A stretch of DNA of 64,000 nt from Rosa chinensis (GCF_002994745.2 NC_037090.1:11591501-11655500); one strand, 5' to 3'. Positions 37,710 to 49,528 are shown, numbered from the stretch's first letter. The notes: generated by a model from the sequence alone, not told the origin. Made by a program: numbers and translations.

Positions 37710-38342
37710 GGCAGAAATATCACTTTGGTCATCGAACTATGGCTCGCTCGACACTTTGGTCATCCAACTTTTAAAAACTTCATTTTGGTCATCGAACTAT
37801 ATCATCGCATATCACTTTAGTCATTCCGTCTGTTTTCCCTGTTAACTCCAAGGGTATTTTAGAGATTTAAAGATTTACTCGCCATTTTTGTAACTTAATC
37901 CAACTTTTCCCGCCTAAACATAAAAAGTTCATCCAATTTTGCCAACTTTTCCCTCTTATAATTCCTCGATTTATTAAAACAATATTTTTCTTCCTCTTAT
38001 ATTCCCTCACTTTGAATCATTCTCTTACTCGATTATTTTTCTCTGTTTTATGCTTTGATTACTTATGATGAATGCATGAATAAAAGGAGCGAAAAGTTGA
38101 CAAAATTGGATAAAGTTTTATGTTTAGTAAAACTTTAGGCGGGGAAAATTGGATTAAGTTATAAAAATAGCGGGTAAAACATTTCATCTTCAAAATACCC
38201 CTGGAGTTAACAGAGAAAACTGACTGAATGACCAAAGTGATATACAGTGAGATAGTTCGATGACCAAAACGAAGTTTTTAAAAGTTGGATGACCAAAGTG
38301 TCGAGCAAGCCATAGTTCGATGACCAAAGTGATATTTCTCCC
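37710..38342. mobile_element. Mutator-like foldback element, copy 1 (633 bp)
   Basis: Long inverted repeats pair the left end GGCAGAAATATCACTTTGG with the right end (opposite strand GGGAGAAATATCACTTTGG). Pairing continues for well over 200 bp with indels. A perfect 9-bp target-site duplication, TTTTCATTA, lies at 37701-37709 and 38343-38351. Non-coding, with a short loop near 38000-38060. It is the same family as the element at 40376-42232. Confidence 0.9.
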
Positions 38343-38351
38343 TTTTCATTA

Positions 38352-38994
38352 TATTTCTTTGTGACCCATGCCTCATTTTATTCTTTTACATAATAAGATC
38401 CATGTAAAAGTAGACCAAGGTTATTGGTAAATGAAATCAGGTTCCTATGATCATATCAAAACCCGACATAAACCCACCATTTATCACAATATATACTCGT
38501 AGATTTTTCATGAAACATGAAGCCAAGTAGGTTGGAACCGATCTACTTGGAAGTAGTAGTAATGCTCTCAAAGCAAGCACGGAAGGTAGCTACTAGTTCA
38601 TGGAGGAAAAAACCTTTAAAGAAACAAACTACTTTGCCCCCCTTCTTTACTCTTTCAGCAAAATTCTAATCTATTTATTGGCTATGCATCTTGCCCGTAT
38701 TTCGATCAATTTTCGTGTTTTCCTTCTTCAAAAGCAAAATTATGACTGATGAATGAAGTATTTCCTGTCATTGATTTTTGTGAGTTAGATTTTCTTTTTG
38801 TTTCGAAGAACTATTTAGAATCTGTCATTTTACAGATTTGTTCAATCTATTTTTGGGCATTGATATTGAGCAATACCAATGACAATACTTAATCACAAAT
38901 AATCCCTGGATTTTGACAAACTGCTGTGAGCTTCTCTGAACTTATTTGGCGAGACTTGTGTCACCATCAACACGATAGATAATGCTCTAATTAA
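38352..38994. other. Non-coding spacer before the USP remnant
   Basis: No gene seen. It may include further, unrecognisable parts of the duplicated USP copy. Confidence 0.35.
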
Positions 38995-39115
38995 GGTTGT
39001 GACAAAAACTGCCGGGGAGATGCAAGGGCAGAGTTTCTCCAAGCAGTATATATGTTCATTTTATATATGATTGTGCAAGACAGGATTCAGCTGGGGACTG
39101 TGAGCACCGACGATC
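38995..39115 (+). pseudogene. Decayed USP fragment (exon 3 and exon 4-like)
   Basis: The stretch at 38995-39048 aligns with exon 3 of the USP gene, sharing GGGGAGATGCAAGGG and then AAGCAGT at the same spacing. The stretch near 39083-39115 (CTGGGGACTGTGAGC) resembles the start of exon 4. There are stops and indels and no start, so it is a remnant of a tandem USP copy or of a partial gene duplication. Confidence 0.6.
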
Positions 39116-39294
39116 ACGAAATTTTAACTCGATCTTTAATTTCAGCTGAAAACATATATTACAGACATACATAAGAACCGGACTTATTATGATCGACAAT
39201 CTAGATTTATTGTTATCGACAATCTAGATTTATTGTTATCGACAATCTAGATTTATTATTGTATATCATGAGACAAAAGATGCTTGTAAGTCAT

Positions 39295-40091
39295 CTATGG
39301 CTTTGCACCAAAGCGGGTGCGGAAGAAAGCAATTAGCTTGTCTCTAGGAGGCAGACATTCCTTAATAGCAGCGTGGTTGACAAACTCATCGCTCCATTCA
39401 CATAGCTTGGGAAATTTCTCTTTTGTTAAGAGCTCCAATCCGACAATCTCTTGAATATCTCTAAGCCAGTAGCCTCCTATGAAGTCAGCAATAATGTCCA
39501 CAAATCCAATGTCCTCTCCCCCAAAGAACTTCTTATCCTTGAGCTCATTTTCAAGTAGTTTCAGAGTCTCATGAGCTTCCTCCACAGCCTTTTTACGATC
39601 CTCCGCGACAGTGCAGTTGAATAACGCAGGCATGCACTGAACACCAACAAACAAGTTGACAATTTGCAAAGTTAAGGCATTCGACAAATTGTCTCAAAAA
39701 AGTTTAGGCAAAAACAACTAGACATGATAGAATTTTTTTTATTAATGAAAATATATATAAACCGACAATATAGTGTTACCTTTTCCTCAACGAACCTAGC
39801 CCAAAACCGAGCTGTGGCTCTTTGATAAGGGTCTTTAGGCAATAGAGGAAAGCCCTTCCATGTCTCATCGATGTATTCAAGAATAACAGCAGACTCTGCT
39901 ATTGGTTTTCCTTTGTGTAGGAGCACAGGGATCTTCTTGTGAACTGGGTTGTATTTGAGAAGCAGATCGCTCTTGTTTTGCAGGTCCTCTTCAAAGTATT
40001 CGTATTCGACACCTTTCAGCTTCAGAGCCATTTCCACCCTCCGACTGAAAGGGCTTCCCCAAACACCAAAAAGCTTCACTTCCTCACCCAT
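39295..40091 (-). CDS. Tau-class glutathione S-transferase, GST-1 (2 exons)
   Basis: Coding exons 39780-40091 and 39295-39636 on the minus strand, one GT-AG intron after codon 104 (the usual tau position), 217 aa. The N-terminal thioredoxin-like domain reads [18 protein letters not shown], with the likely catalytic Ser13. The glutathione-binding KKIPVL and [12 protein letters not shown] motifs follow. The all-helical C-terminal domain is the variable part that binds the hydrophobic substrate. Tau GSTs are cytosolic dimers that conjugate glutathione to xenobiotics and stress metabolites. It is the first of three same-strand copies, and it lies between two copies of one Mutator-like family. Confidence 0.94.
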
Positions 40092-40147
40092 GACGATACC
40101 AACTCCAGTCCTAGTCTTGATATGAGTGACTTTTCCTTCTAGGGGTT

Positions 40148-40153
40148 CTTATA
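40148..40153 (-). promoter_or_regulatory. TATA box of GST-1
   Basis: TATAAG on the minus strand about 58 bp before the ATG, implying a leader of roughly 25 bases. Confidence 0.6.
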
Positions 40154-40697
40154 GAGCAGAGTTTACTTAGCCCCTACGAAGTCTCTCCACTTCGTTCAAT
40201 AACAATACTTAAATGAAGATTTATTGGAGGAAAGATCTAGACACAAACCTTGTTTGACAATTTGTTCATTAGTCACTCTTTCTTAAACCATTTTGTCACT
40301 GCTTTCGTCATCGAGGATTTTATTATTATTATTATTATTTTCGTAAAGCAGCTTTAGTGCATGTATTTTTATTTTGGCAGAAATATCACTTTGGTCATCG
40401 AACTATGTTTTGCTCGACACTTTGGTCATCCAACTTTTAAAAACTTCACTTTGGTCATCGAACTATATCACCGTATATCACTTTGGTTATTCCGTTTGTT
40501 TTCTCCATTTTCTCTGTTAACTCCAAGGGTATTTTGGAGATGAAAAGTTTTGCCTGCCATTTTTATGATTTAATCTAACTTTTCCCGCCTAAACATAAAT
40601 CTTCCTCCAATTTTGCCAACTTTTCCCTCCTTTTATAATTCCTCGATTTATTAAATCAATCATTTTCTTCCTCTTTTTGTTCGTTGTATGCTTTGAT

Positions 40698-41946
40698 TTT
40701 TTTTTTTTGAATAAGAGAATTATCTTCATATAATAGAAAGACTCAAATAGAGTCGATTACAATCGTATTGTAATACATCCAAAAAAGTTATAGGAGTATT
40801 AACAAAGGGAAAAAGTCACCAACGGTGTTTCGACACTTAGGAGACTTTCAATATGATAACTAAACTTACAACGTTATCAATGTGATACCCGGACTTTATA
40901 TTTCATATCAACGTGATACTTCTGTCAGTCTACTGTTAGTAGTTCGTTAAAAATTTGCACGTGCTGTGCACGTGACTGAATTTTAAAGGGTAAAATTGTC
41001 CTTTTATACTAAATTTTATTTAAAAAAAAGGGTTCAAGCAATCTTCTTCCGAAGTTCTTAAACCCGATTCAAACGAAAAGGAACAAGAAATTTCTGAAGA
41101 AGTTCATAAATTCTTCAACCCACACCGAAACAAAAAGAACAAAAAGTTGATATCAATCCTTATCATCCCAGACCAAGCAATTCATGAAGACCTCCAGGTT
41201 GTTTCTCCTTGCTCCCTGTTCTTCACGGCACCCAATTCCCATCAAATCGATCTCAATGTCAAGTGATCTGCAGCAGAGCTCAGAGTCTCCGAGAGTAGTT
41301 TCTAAGGGAATGGGGTTAGAGTTGGACTGGGGTGGAGCTTCTTACTTGGGTAATGGCCTCTGGAAAATTTGTTAGAGTTTAAGATCACAGAATTGTTGCT
41401 CCGATTGATGCCTGTTATTGCGTTCAACTTAAAGCTATTGTCGCAAACCCGTTAGATCTGGTTCTTAAAGAATAAAGAGATTGTTTTTCAGTGAGTTGGA
41501 CTTCTATAACCTCTTGGGGTGAGCGCATGAGACTATAGGCCAGCTAGTTGCTCTTCTACCTTCCTCATAGTTCTTCTTCCTCCCACTCTGGAATTTCTCT
41601 TTGTTAATTGTCCAATTGTTCCTCTATCAGGAATTGATAACGGACCACTCCCACCTCCAATTTTCATTCAATTTTGGTGAAAGGGAAATTAAGTATTTGG
41701 GTATTACTGAATTTGATTAGGATCCTGGAATTGTGCAGAATTTGAGAAGTTTGTGTAGTTGATGAAGAACCCCAAGTTATTCTCTGCCCAGTTTCATATG
41801 CGTCAAAAATCTTCTCTGCCAAAATTGATTCTTTTTTTTTTTTTGGTATTTCTTTGGTGGTGCCTACCTTCACGACCAATCTTGTTAATTGAGTCAGCCT
41901 TATAGTATATGTGGTTGTTCTTCATGTTTAGACCTTCTGGGTGATA
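40698..41946 (-). mobile_element. Probable retroposon nested in MULE copy 2
   Basis: At the point where copy 1 reads GCTTTGATTACTTATGATG, copy 2 reads CTTTGAT followed by a T tract (40698-40708) and ~1.25 kb of unrelated DNA. CTTTGAT then returns at 41947-41953, followed by TACTGATGATG. This looks like a poly(A)-ended insertion in minus orientation with a short 7-9-bp duplication. Its content includes a repeat-like segment near 40810-41000 and an exon-like stretch at 41184-41375 without a recognised product. More than one insertion event is possible. Confidence 0.5.
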
Positions 41947-41980
41947 CTTTGATTACTGATGATGGAGACCATTTGGCTGA

Positions 41981-41999
41981 GAGAGAGAGAGAGAGAGAG
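41981..41999. repeat. (GA)n microsatellite
   Basis: A run of about nine GA units just inside the right part of MULE copy 2. Confidence 0.85.
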
Positions 42000-42528
42000 T
42001 ACAGTATATGTTCGCCCCGTAGTCTCTAACAGTCTAATTCTGGATTGACAAATATACCCCTACTTATTAGACGTGTGAGGTTCAATTGACACAGAGAAAA
42101 CGGAGAAAACAGACGGAATGACCAAAGTGATATACGGTGATATAGTTCGATGACCAAAGTGAAGTTTTTAAAAGTTGGATGACCAAAGTGTCGAGCGAAA
42201 CATAGTTCGATGACCAAAGTGATATTTCTGCCTTTTATTTTTAAATAGTGTGATATCTAAAATATTATTTGTGGCTGGAAATTTCATCTAAATTAGATTC
42301 CAGTCCAGAGTGGGTAATATAATTTACTATCTAGAAAAAAAAAATTTATTTTTATTATTTATTTATTTTAAATCTATTTATTGAGGTTGTTATCAAGTAA
42401 TTTTATAACTAGTGGTACCTATATAAGTCTCAAAGTGACACTTCTTTGTAATTTTCTATTTTTTATTTTGTTTTTGTTTTAGATTAGTATTGTCTTTATT
42501 ATTTATTTTGGGAGGACAAGAACGGATG

Positions 42529-42959
42529 CAGAGCTGGGCCGCCCACTGAGGCAACCGTCTCAGGCCACCAGCTTCCGGGAGCCTCATAACTCTGACTTTC
42601 AGTAAATATTATATAATATATATAAACTATGCGCCTAAATCACCAATGTTATAAATTAGAGTAGTGGCAAGGCTGCCTTTTAGGGGTCTTTTTCAGCATG
42701 AGTTTGAATCCCACTAATGACATTTTTGCATATATTTTCTTAAGTTTTTTGTATATTTTTGAATTAGTTTTTTTTTTTTTTTTCGTACAGACATGTTCTC
42801 GAGTCGTATGTCTTTGAAATACTTATATAACATAAATATTATATGTTTCTTTTCGCTGTTATCATTATATAATTATTAAATTAAATAAAAAATAATTTGA
42901 TAAGGAAAAAAAAATGTATATATTCGCCTCAGGCCTCTACAATCTCAGGACCGGCCCTG
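42529..42959. mobile_element. Non-autonomous hAT element (431 bp)
   Basis: The ends CAGAGCTGGGCCGCCC (left) and CAGGGCCGGTCCTGAG (right, opposite strand) are hAT-type inverted termini. A perfect 8-bp target-site duplication, AACGGATG, lies at 42521-42528 and 42960-42967. The interior is AT-rich and non-coding. Confidence 0.9.
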
Positions 42960-42967
42960 AACGGATG

Positions 42968-43401
42968 ATACTTTGGTTAGGATTTATCTTTTATTGCTAC
43001 ACGTGGTCTTAGCGGAGGAAGCCACAAAGTAGTGTAGACGTGGAGGTGGAACTTCGCCCAAAAGAAAAAAAAAAAAAAAAAAAGACCTGGAGGTGGAAAG
43101 CTGGGAGAAGAAAACAGAGAGAACAAGATATAAAATCTATGTGATGAGGAACATGATGTTGCGACTAGTAACCATGAACACCGACCCGTGCAATCTCATA
43201 GTTGCTGGGAGCCATTCCTTACATTTCTCTTTCAGCGGTTTTGCTCCATTCACCCTAACCATGTCCTGAATTTTTGTGTTTGATTTTCTTGCTCAAGTTT
43301 ATTTACATTGCTTAGAAGATCCGGCCCAAGAGCTCAAGAATGAAATCCTTTAGCATTTTAAAGTGTATATAGGAACATTTTTAAACGAGGATTTTTATTA
43401 T
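42968..43401. other. Non-coding spacer
   Basis: No gene or clear repeat, apart from an A tract at about 43066-43083. Confidence 0.35.
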
Positions 43402-43640
43402 TATTATTTTTTTTCATGAAAATAAATTTTATTAAATCAATTACTGATTTCAATCACTTAGAATGACATATCTTATAATTTTAGGAGTAGCAACAAACCA
43501 AGCTTGACTCTCACTCGAGTTCAAGGCATGATTTGCAAGTACATGAACTATTAATAGCACATGGAGTATGAAGCAATTTAAACTCTACATTTATGCTCAT
43601 AGTTTCTTTCACTTCCTCTAAAAGTAGACACAAGATAGAT

Positions 43641-44813
43641 TTTTTTTTTTTTTTTTGAGTAAAAGAGGTCATCTCATTATGTAATTTACAAAACAGTACA
43701 AACACGATTCACTCCTATGAGATCGACAGAAAGAATCGTTATGTAGAAACTGCTATAAAGCCACCCCTAACTAAAAGAGCAAACAGATTAGTAATCTCCT
43801 AGCACACCCACCTTTTAGGATTAAGCCCAAAACAAAGAAAAACAGAGCCTCGAAGAAGATTAAAATACCCCAATGGGGATGACGAGGTCTCTCTTTTCTT
43901 TGCGATTTCTCTCGCTCAATGCAAGAAAAAGATAGGTCCATCATCTCTTTGTACAAAAAGAGGAAGGTCCAAAATTAAATTAAAAAATTAAACCCTAGAG
44001 CCCATATGGACCAAATTCATCCCAGTCCAGACTAAGCCCAATACATAAGCCCAACAACCCAAATCGTCTGAAACCCTAGCAAACAGCTACTCCACAACAT
44101 AGCTGCTACCAAGTTGCATGTCGCCGTCGCTAGAAAAGAGGTCGGCGCCCTACTAACTTCCTTCAAGCCATCACCAACATAGCCTGAATAGCCACCACGT
44201 TGAGCATCACCAGCCTAAGGAGCCCAAGTAGTGGAGTCGTCGCTCTGGAAACCTCCATCCCCATAGTTGACAAACGAGGAGAAACACCCAGTACGTGGCT
44301 ACACGAGATCTGAAACCAAACATCGCGCCGCCACTGCCACCGAATCTCCACTACCGTCAGAGGGCTAGAAGCATAGCCCCCGTGCAGCACCATCGACGCC
44401 ATCAACAGAAGAATTAAGAAGGGGAGGCCGGCAACACCACCCAACCTTCACTGCAATCATCTTATCAGATAAAAACCAAGTTGGATCCAGTTTCCTCCAC
44501 CGAGAAACAGGAACCGTACACGGCACCAACCTGCCGCTCCCCTCCCCTATAGCCACCACCAGGGTCGATCCTCCAAAGAACCTGTTTAGATCCAAACCCA
44601 AATCTTCCACATCGCAGCCATCGCTGAAAGCATCACACACACAAAGGATTAGCAGACGAAAGCCTGCCATGGTCTCCATTGACAAACGGAGAAGGTACAA
44701 GAGATTCACACCGTAATGGAGAGCCTCTCTCAAACCCTAGCAGAGCGCTAGGTCAGAGCAAATCCCAACCATTACCGAAGACTTGTTTGTTGGCAAAAGT
44801 CTCCAGAGTTTAT
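43641..44813 (-). mobile_element. Poly(A) retroposon, 1.17 kb, nested in the LINE relic
   Basis: A T tract at 43641-43656 (poly(A) tail on the minus strand) starts an element bounded by a perfect 17-bp target duplication, GTAGACACAAGATAGAT, at 43624-43640 and 44814-44830. Removing it would rejoin the LINE RNase H sequence on both sides, which independently supports the borders. The GC-rich 5' half contains CTAGGGTTTGAGAG and open frames without a recognised domain. Architecture matches the elements at 24.1 and 34.4 kb. Confidence 0.92.
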
Positions 44814-45139
44814 GTAGACACAAGATAGATAAATCAGCAATGTCTTGAGCCAAAACTTGGACCAACAATAAACAGTCAATTTAAAAAACAACCTTAGTGC
44901 CTCAGCCAATTTCATACCCTCCATCAAAGCAATTAGTTCTCCATAAAAAGGAGAGGTTAATTGCATAAAGGGCTTACCTAGCTACTCCAGCCTAAAACTG
45001 CCCGTGATCCTCTAGTTTCACAGCACCACTACCAGCCTTTTTGTGGCAGCAACAAAGGCACTGTTGCAATTACACTTGAGCCAACTTGTCTCCAGCTTCT
45101 GCCAGCACTGCACTTGCCGCGCTGCCCTACTACTTTCGA

Positions 45140-45451
45140 CACTGGCAAACCTAGCATAGGGGTAGTGGGGGCTACCGCCCACACTACATCATCACATACA
45201 CACTGATATATATAGAAGCTCTGGACAATTTTATGCATTTGAAAGTGTATTATGCAGTTTTTGCCCCCACAAGTGTCATGATTTTGATGATTTCATGCAT
45301 GTTTAATCTAATATCATAAAAATTTCTCCTTATTTCATATGTTTTATGCATAAATTGTTTTTTGGAAATGGGTGGACAAGGATTTCAGTTTTCGTTAGCT
45401 ATTATGGTTTAAATTCACCCTCGCATAACTAAGTTTCTAGGTCCGCCACTG
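45140..45451. mobile_element. hAT-type MITE nested in the LINE relic (312 bp)
   Basis: The ends CACTGGCAAACCTAG (left) and CAGTGGCGGACCTAG (right, opposite strand) are inverted repeats. A perfect 8-bp target duplication, ACTTTCGA, lies at 45132-45139 and 45452-45459. Excising it restores LINE sequence across the site (NVVESSRAAR). Confidence 0.88.
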
Positions 45452-46471
45452 ACTTTCGACCACATTAGCCTTCTTAAACCTATACTGAGTATAGCTACCT
45501 CAACCAATCTCAGTTGCACGTTATGAATTATTATTTTTCCAAATGGACCAAATCACCATATAAGTGCTTGCACAAACTGTTATTTAGACATGCTGTCAGC
45601 CAAGGATAGCAAGACATCCTTGAAACTAACTACTCCATGTATCCGAGAAGCCGCATTCCAGACCCTCTGAGCATAACAGCAGTGTACAAACAAGTGCATA
45701 GCATCTGCATAATTATGGTTACACATCAAGCAACTCATATCACCTAATAGCCTTTTCTACTCAAAACCATCCCTTGTGGGTAAAATATTTGCACATCTCC
45801 AAGCATGAAGAGCCACATTTTCAGGTACTTGGCTCCCCAAAGTGTTTTCCATAGAGCCCGGTATGGATCACACAGGTGGTGGAGGTGCAAGAACCACTCC
45901 AAGAGCAATATTTTAGCAACAAAATAAGCACTACTTGTAGTAAAAGTATATTTTTTGGAAAAATGCCAAACAAGACGATCAACAGACGCTCTTCTACCCA
46001 AGGGAATAGAGAGTATTAGCTCCAGATCTGCAGGTGAAAATAACTCCTCCAATCTAGCTAGCTTTATCCCAACACCTGAGTATCGGATCGATTAACTTTG
46101 TAACATATTTAGGGACCCCAAAATTGGGGGGAGAAGAAAGGCAGCGAGGGTAACTATCCGGTATCCATTTATTCTTCCAAATCTCAATTTTCTCACCATT
46201 CCCTACTCTCCACCGTGAGCCCTGCAACAAAACATTTTTGGCCTCCATTATACTGCGCAGGAAAAGGAAGGGGCCGTACCCAACTGAGCATTAGTAATTT
46301 TAGAGATGCCGTCTATCTAGCACTAAGGATCTTTTCACCCTGTTTGCTCCACCCAAACCATGTGTGTGTGAAAGTGAGTTTTTACATTCAATTTTCTTGT
46401 TTCAAGAAATTCCTTTGCTATTTCAAAAATAAAAAAATAGAAATCTATCATCTATATGGCTGGGAAATCTT

Positions 46472-48113
46472 CACTACTAATAAAAGTCTCATAGGATACA
46501 AATTTTCTTCCGTATCTTTTGCCTTATAGGATATGGATAACCGTATTAAAAACTCATTAGATACGGTGCAGCCACGGAATATAAAAGCGTATTCTCTATC
46601 GCAGGTTCTAGTAATCAAAGGATACATATTTGATTTCCGTATCTCTCCAATAATGTGGGTCCCACCACATTTATCTCCTGAGTTTATTTCTTATTCTTAT
46701 TAATTATTTTTATTAGAATAATAATTTATTTTTCTTTTTTTTGAAATATAATAATTTTGTTTCTTTTTAAAAAGAAATATTAATTATTTTCTATTTTCCG
46801 GATACTACATTTGTTAGTTCTTTTGTTTTCTTAATAATTATTATTTGTTTATCACCGTATTTGTTTGTATTTGTACTCTGAACCGTATGTTTTTGAACTC
46901 TACGTAGAATAGCAAATTGGGAGATCCCATATCTTGTTTCCAATCTCGCTGCTGGCTCCGGCAACCAAATCCTCTCCCCCGCCTCCTTTCTCTTCTCTGT
47001 TATCTTCATCTCTGTGCAAGGCCATATCGAGCAACCGAGTCGTGGCATGGAAGTGCCCTACCCATCACCCCACGTAGAGAAACAGATCGACTCAAACTTA
47101 AGAACCCTCCAATATGCTTCACCGCCTTTAGAATATGATCAAATCCCAAAACATGCCCATAGACATAACCTGCAGCGAAGAAAAGATATATCCTAGCTAG
47201 GAAGTATGTCATACATATAAAACTGAAATTTGACTGAAGTAGACCAGTTGTTGAGGAGATTGCAGCCCTGTTGTTTGAGGAGAATGCAGCCCTGTTGTCT
47301 CGCCTTGCCAAATTAGATCAAAGTATGAAGCCATATCTTCATCATTTTTGTTTTGAGAGAAATAAGCCAAATCTGAAAGTGGAAGACGAAAAACAGTTTT
47401 CATAACTTGGATGAAAATCTCTCCTAGCAAATGGAAGGCCATCATTATACGGTTATAAAACACAACATACCCACACACACATGATCACTATAATTTCCTG
47501 ATTTTATTTTATTTTGTCTGTTTTTTATACGGAATATATGTAAAAGTGATTTTATTATCTTAAAATGGCAGAAGTAGTCAAATAGATTTTGTTTTGCCTT
47601 CATACAGAAATCCATGCCTAATGAACAATGAATACGGATATCAGTGTGCATCTGTGCACAAAATGGCAGTGTATTGAGTAATTTTGCAAGATTAATTATC
47701 GATAGGAAGCTCAAATAAATTTTTAAATAGAAAAAAGAAGAAGAAGGATATAGGTATTTTGCAATACTCTGCAAATAAGGGAAGATTAATTTTTAAATTG
47801 GATAAACTAAATCTAAAAGATTGATTTTCACACCCTTAACCGTATGTATATAAGATGTTTATCTGAACATTAAACGATAATAAATTAATTTAGTCTTTTA
47901 TTTAGCAATGAATACCGACTTTTGTGTTTATCTAAATTTATATTTTTAGTAAAATATTTTTTTTAAATATATCTTTTATTTTATCACAGTTATCTGTATT
48001 CATAAAGCAAATAATACCAAAAATACGAAAGGGTGTCATTTGCTCTATCAAATGACACGGTTAGTAAAGTGTATCCAAAAGGGGCGTGGCTATTGGCCAT
48101 TTTTCTAGTAGTG
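46472..48113. mobile_element. Non-autonomous CACTA (En/Spm-type) element, 1642 bp
   Basis: The left end starts CACTACTAATAAAAG and the right end, on the opposite strand, starts CACTACTAGAAAAATGG. They are flanked by the 3-bp duplication CTT at 46469-46471 and 48114-48116, as expected for CACTA. Repeated CCGTAT/ATACGG motifs occupy both subterminal regions (for example about 46509, 46541, 46559, 46638, 46855, 46882, 47530, 47632 and 47839), the usual transposase-binding arrangement. The GC-richer middle (46915-47330) may be captured host sequence. No transposase frame. Confidence 0.88.
46915..47335 (-). other. Exon-like cargo inside the CACTA element
   Basis: This block is less AT-rich than the rest of the element and supports short open frames on both strands, for example a minus-strand piece with GYVYGHVLGFDHILKAV. 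It contains a near-duplicate of ~26 bp around 47250-47300 (GCAGCCCTGTTGT twice). The source is not recognised. Confidence 0.3.
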
Positions 48114-48116
48114 CTT

Positions 48117-48442
48117 GACCAATAATCGTTGCTAAAGTGATTTCCACAAAAATTTTACTTTTAATTCAACTTTACAAATTAGAAAAAACAAATTAGTATA
48201 ATAAGATTGTAATATTAGCATCATACTCAAAAATTAATTGTCAATGAATGTAGATAGAAACTCGATCAATTTCTTGTAAACCCTAAACCAAGAATGTCTT
48301 ATTTTTCCAATGTAAATGTGGGGTTCACACTTTTAAGTTTTAACCGAAACATGATAACATCTAGTCACGATCAAAATAATCCGTTTTTGATTTTACCAAC
48401 TTTTTTTGAAATTAATGTAGAGAACCTTGAGGTGATTTTAAA
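48117..48442. other. 3' flank of GST-2
   Basis: AT-rich non-coding DNA likely including the GST-2 3' UTR. Confidence 0.4.
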
Positions 48443-49478
48443 TCACGTACAAAGTTCCTTGGATGCAACAGTTTCAAAGTGAGCACGGAGTGAAGCAAGT
48501 AGCTTATCACTTGGAGGTAGACATCCCTTAATAACAGCATGGCTGACAAACTCATCACTCCATTCACAAAGCTTGGGAAGTTTCTCTTTGGTTAACAGCT
48601 CTACTCCCGCAACTTGTTGAAAAGCTTTGAGCCAGCAGCTTATGACACTAGCGACAATATCCACCAGTCCAATAGTCTCTCCCCCAAAGAACTTGTTGTC
48701 TTTGAGCTCATTTTCGAGTAGTTTTAGAAGCTCGCATGCTTCTTCCACAGCCTTCTCACGGTCTACACTCCTCAAGCAAGCTTCCTCTATCGCAGGCAGG
48801 CACTAAATACACAAAATTCACTGACAATTTGAGAATTAATTAACTAAGTTATGATCGACAGTGTACAATATTAAATGATGCCATATACCAGTTAAGGAGA
48901 GAGTATATACATAACAATCCTTAAAGGCTTGTTTGGCATAGGGAGCGCTTTTGTTAGAACTTAGAAGCTAGCATATGACATTTTTCTACAAACTACAGAA
49001 TTACACTCGGAAGTGGTTCCTTGTGAAGCATCCAGGAACTGCGTGACATGTACTTTTTCATGAAGCACTTTTAACTATTTCTACTAAACAAGTTAACATT
49101 TCTAAAAGCACTGTCGAACAAACGAGTCCCCAAATGCAAAGCATTGTATTTTATTACCTTTTCATCAAGGAACCTAGCCCAGAAGCGTGCATGTGATCTT
49201 TGACAAGGGTCTTTAGGCAATATGGGGAATCCTTCTTTCCAGGTCTCGTCAATGTATTCAAGAATGACAAGGGACTCTACAATAGGTTTTTCGTTGTGGA
49301 CGAGCACAGGAATCTTCTTGTGAACTGGGTTGTATTTGAGAAGCAGATGGCTCTTGTTGGTCAGATCCTCTTCATAGTATTTGAAGTCGACACCTTTGAG
49401 CTTCAGAGCTATTTCCACTCTGCGGCTAAAAGGGCTTCTCCAAGTGCCAAACAGCTTCACTGCTTCTTCCTCAGCCAT
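48443..49478 (-). CDS. Tau-class glutathione S-transferase, GST-2 (2 exons)
   Basis: Coding exons 49158-49478 and 48443-48802 on the minus strand, GT-AG intron after codon 107, 226 aa. It starts [20 protein letters not shown] with predicted catalytic Ser15. It carries [16 protein letters not shown] and ILEYIDETW, and a C-terminal domain with [13 protein letters not shown]. An upstream in-frame ATG at 49568 would add 30 residues, but it lies beyond the TATA box and its sequence is unlike any GST, so I chose 49478. It has the same orientation and intron position as its two neighbours, which fits tandem duplication. Confidence 0.94.
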
Positions 49479-49520
49479 ACTGCTAATTAGTATTCCTAGA
49501 GCTAATACTAATTTGTGTTG

Positions 49521-49528
49521 TATATATA
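49521..49528 (-). promoter_or_regulatory. TATA box of GST-2
   Basis: TATATATA about 43 bp before the ATG at 49478. This implies a very short leader and excludes the longer frame start at 49568. Confidence 0.65.

Larger units (their letters stand above)
40376..42232. mobile_element. Mutator-like element, copy 2 (1857 bp, carries a nested insertion)
   Basis: The left end GGCAGAAATATCACTTTGG and right end (ending ATATTTCTGCC) are the same inverted repeats as copy 1. They are flanked by the perfect 9-bp duplication TTTTATTTT at 40367-40375 and 42233-42241. The TIRs run about 40376-40690 and 42095-42232. The right arm has lost part of its length. The interior between 40698 and about 41946 has no counterpart in copy 1. 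No transposase frame is present. Confidence 0.9.
43402..46252 (-). mobile_element. 5'-truncated L1-type LINE relic, split by two insertions
   Basis: Minus-strand remnants of the end of a plant LINE ORF2 in correct order. A zf-RVT region at about 45600-46250 has WRVGNGEKIEIWKNKWIPDS, then YTFTTSSAYFVAK, then CLMCNHNYADAMHLFVHCC. The start of the RNase H-like domain is near 45010-45135 (SWLKCNCNSAF), and its rest is at about 43480-43640 and 44831-44960 (ELIALMEGMKLAEALRL). A 3' end TTAATAAAATTTATTTTCATG is followed by A-rich tail sequence near 43408. Stops and frameshifts show it is dead. A retroposon and a hAT MITE sit inside the RNase H part. Confidence 0.85.
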
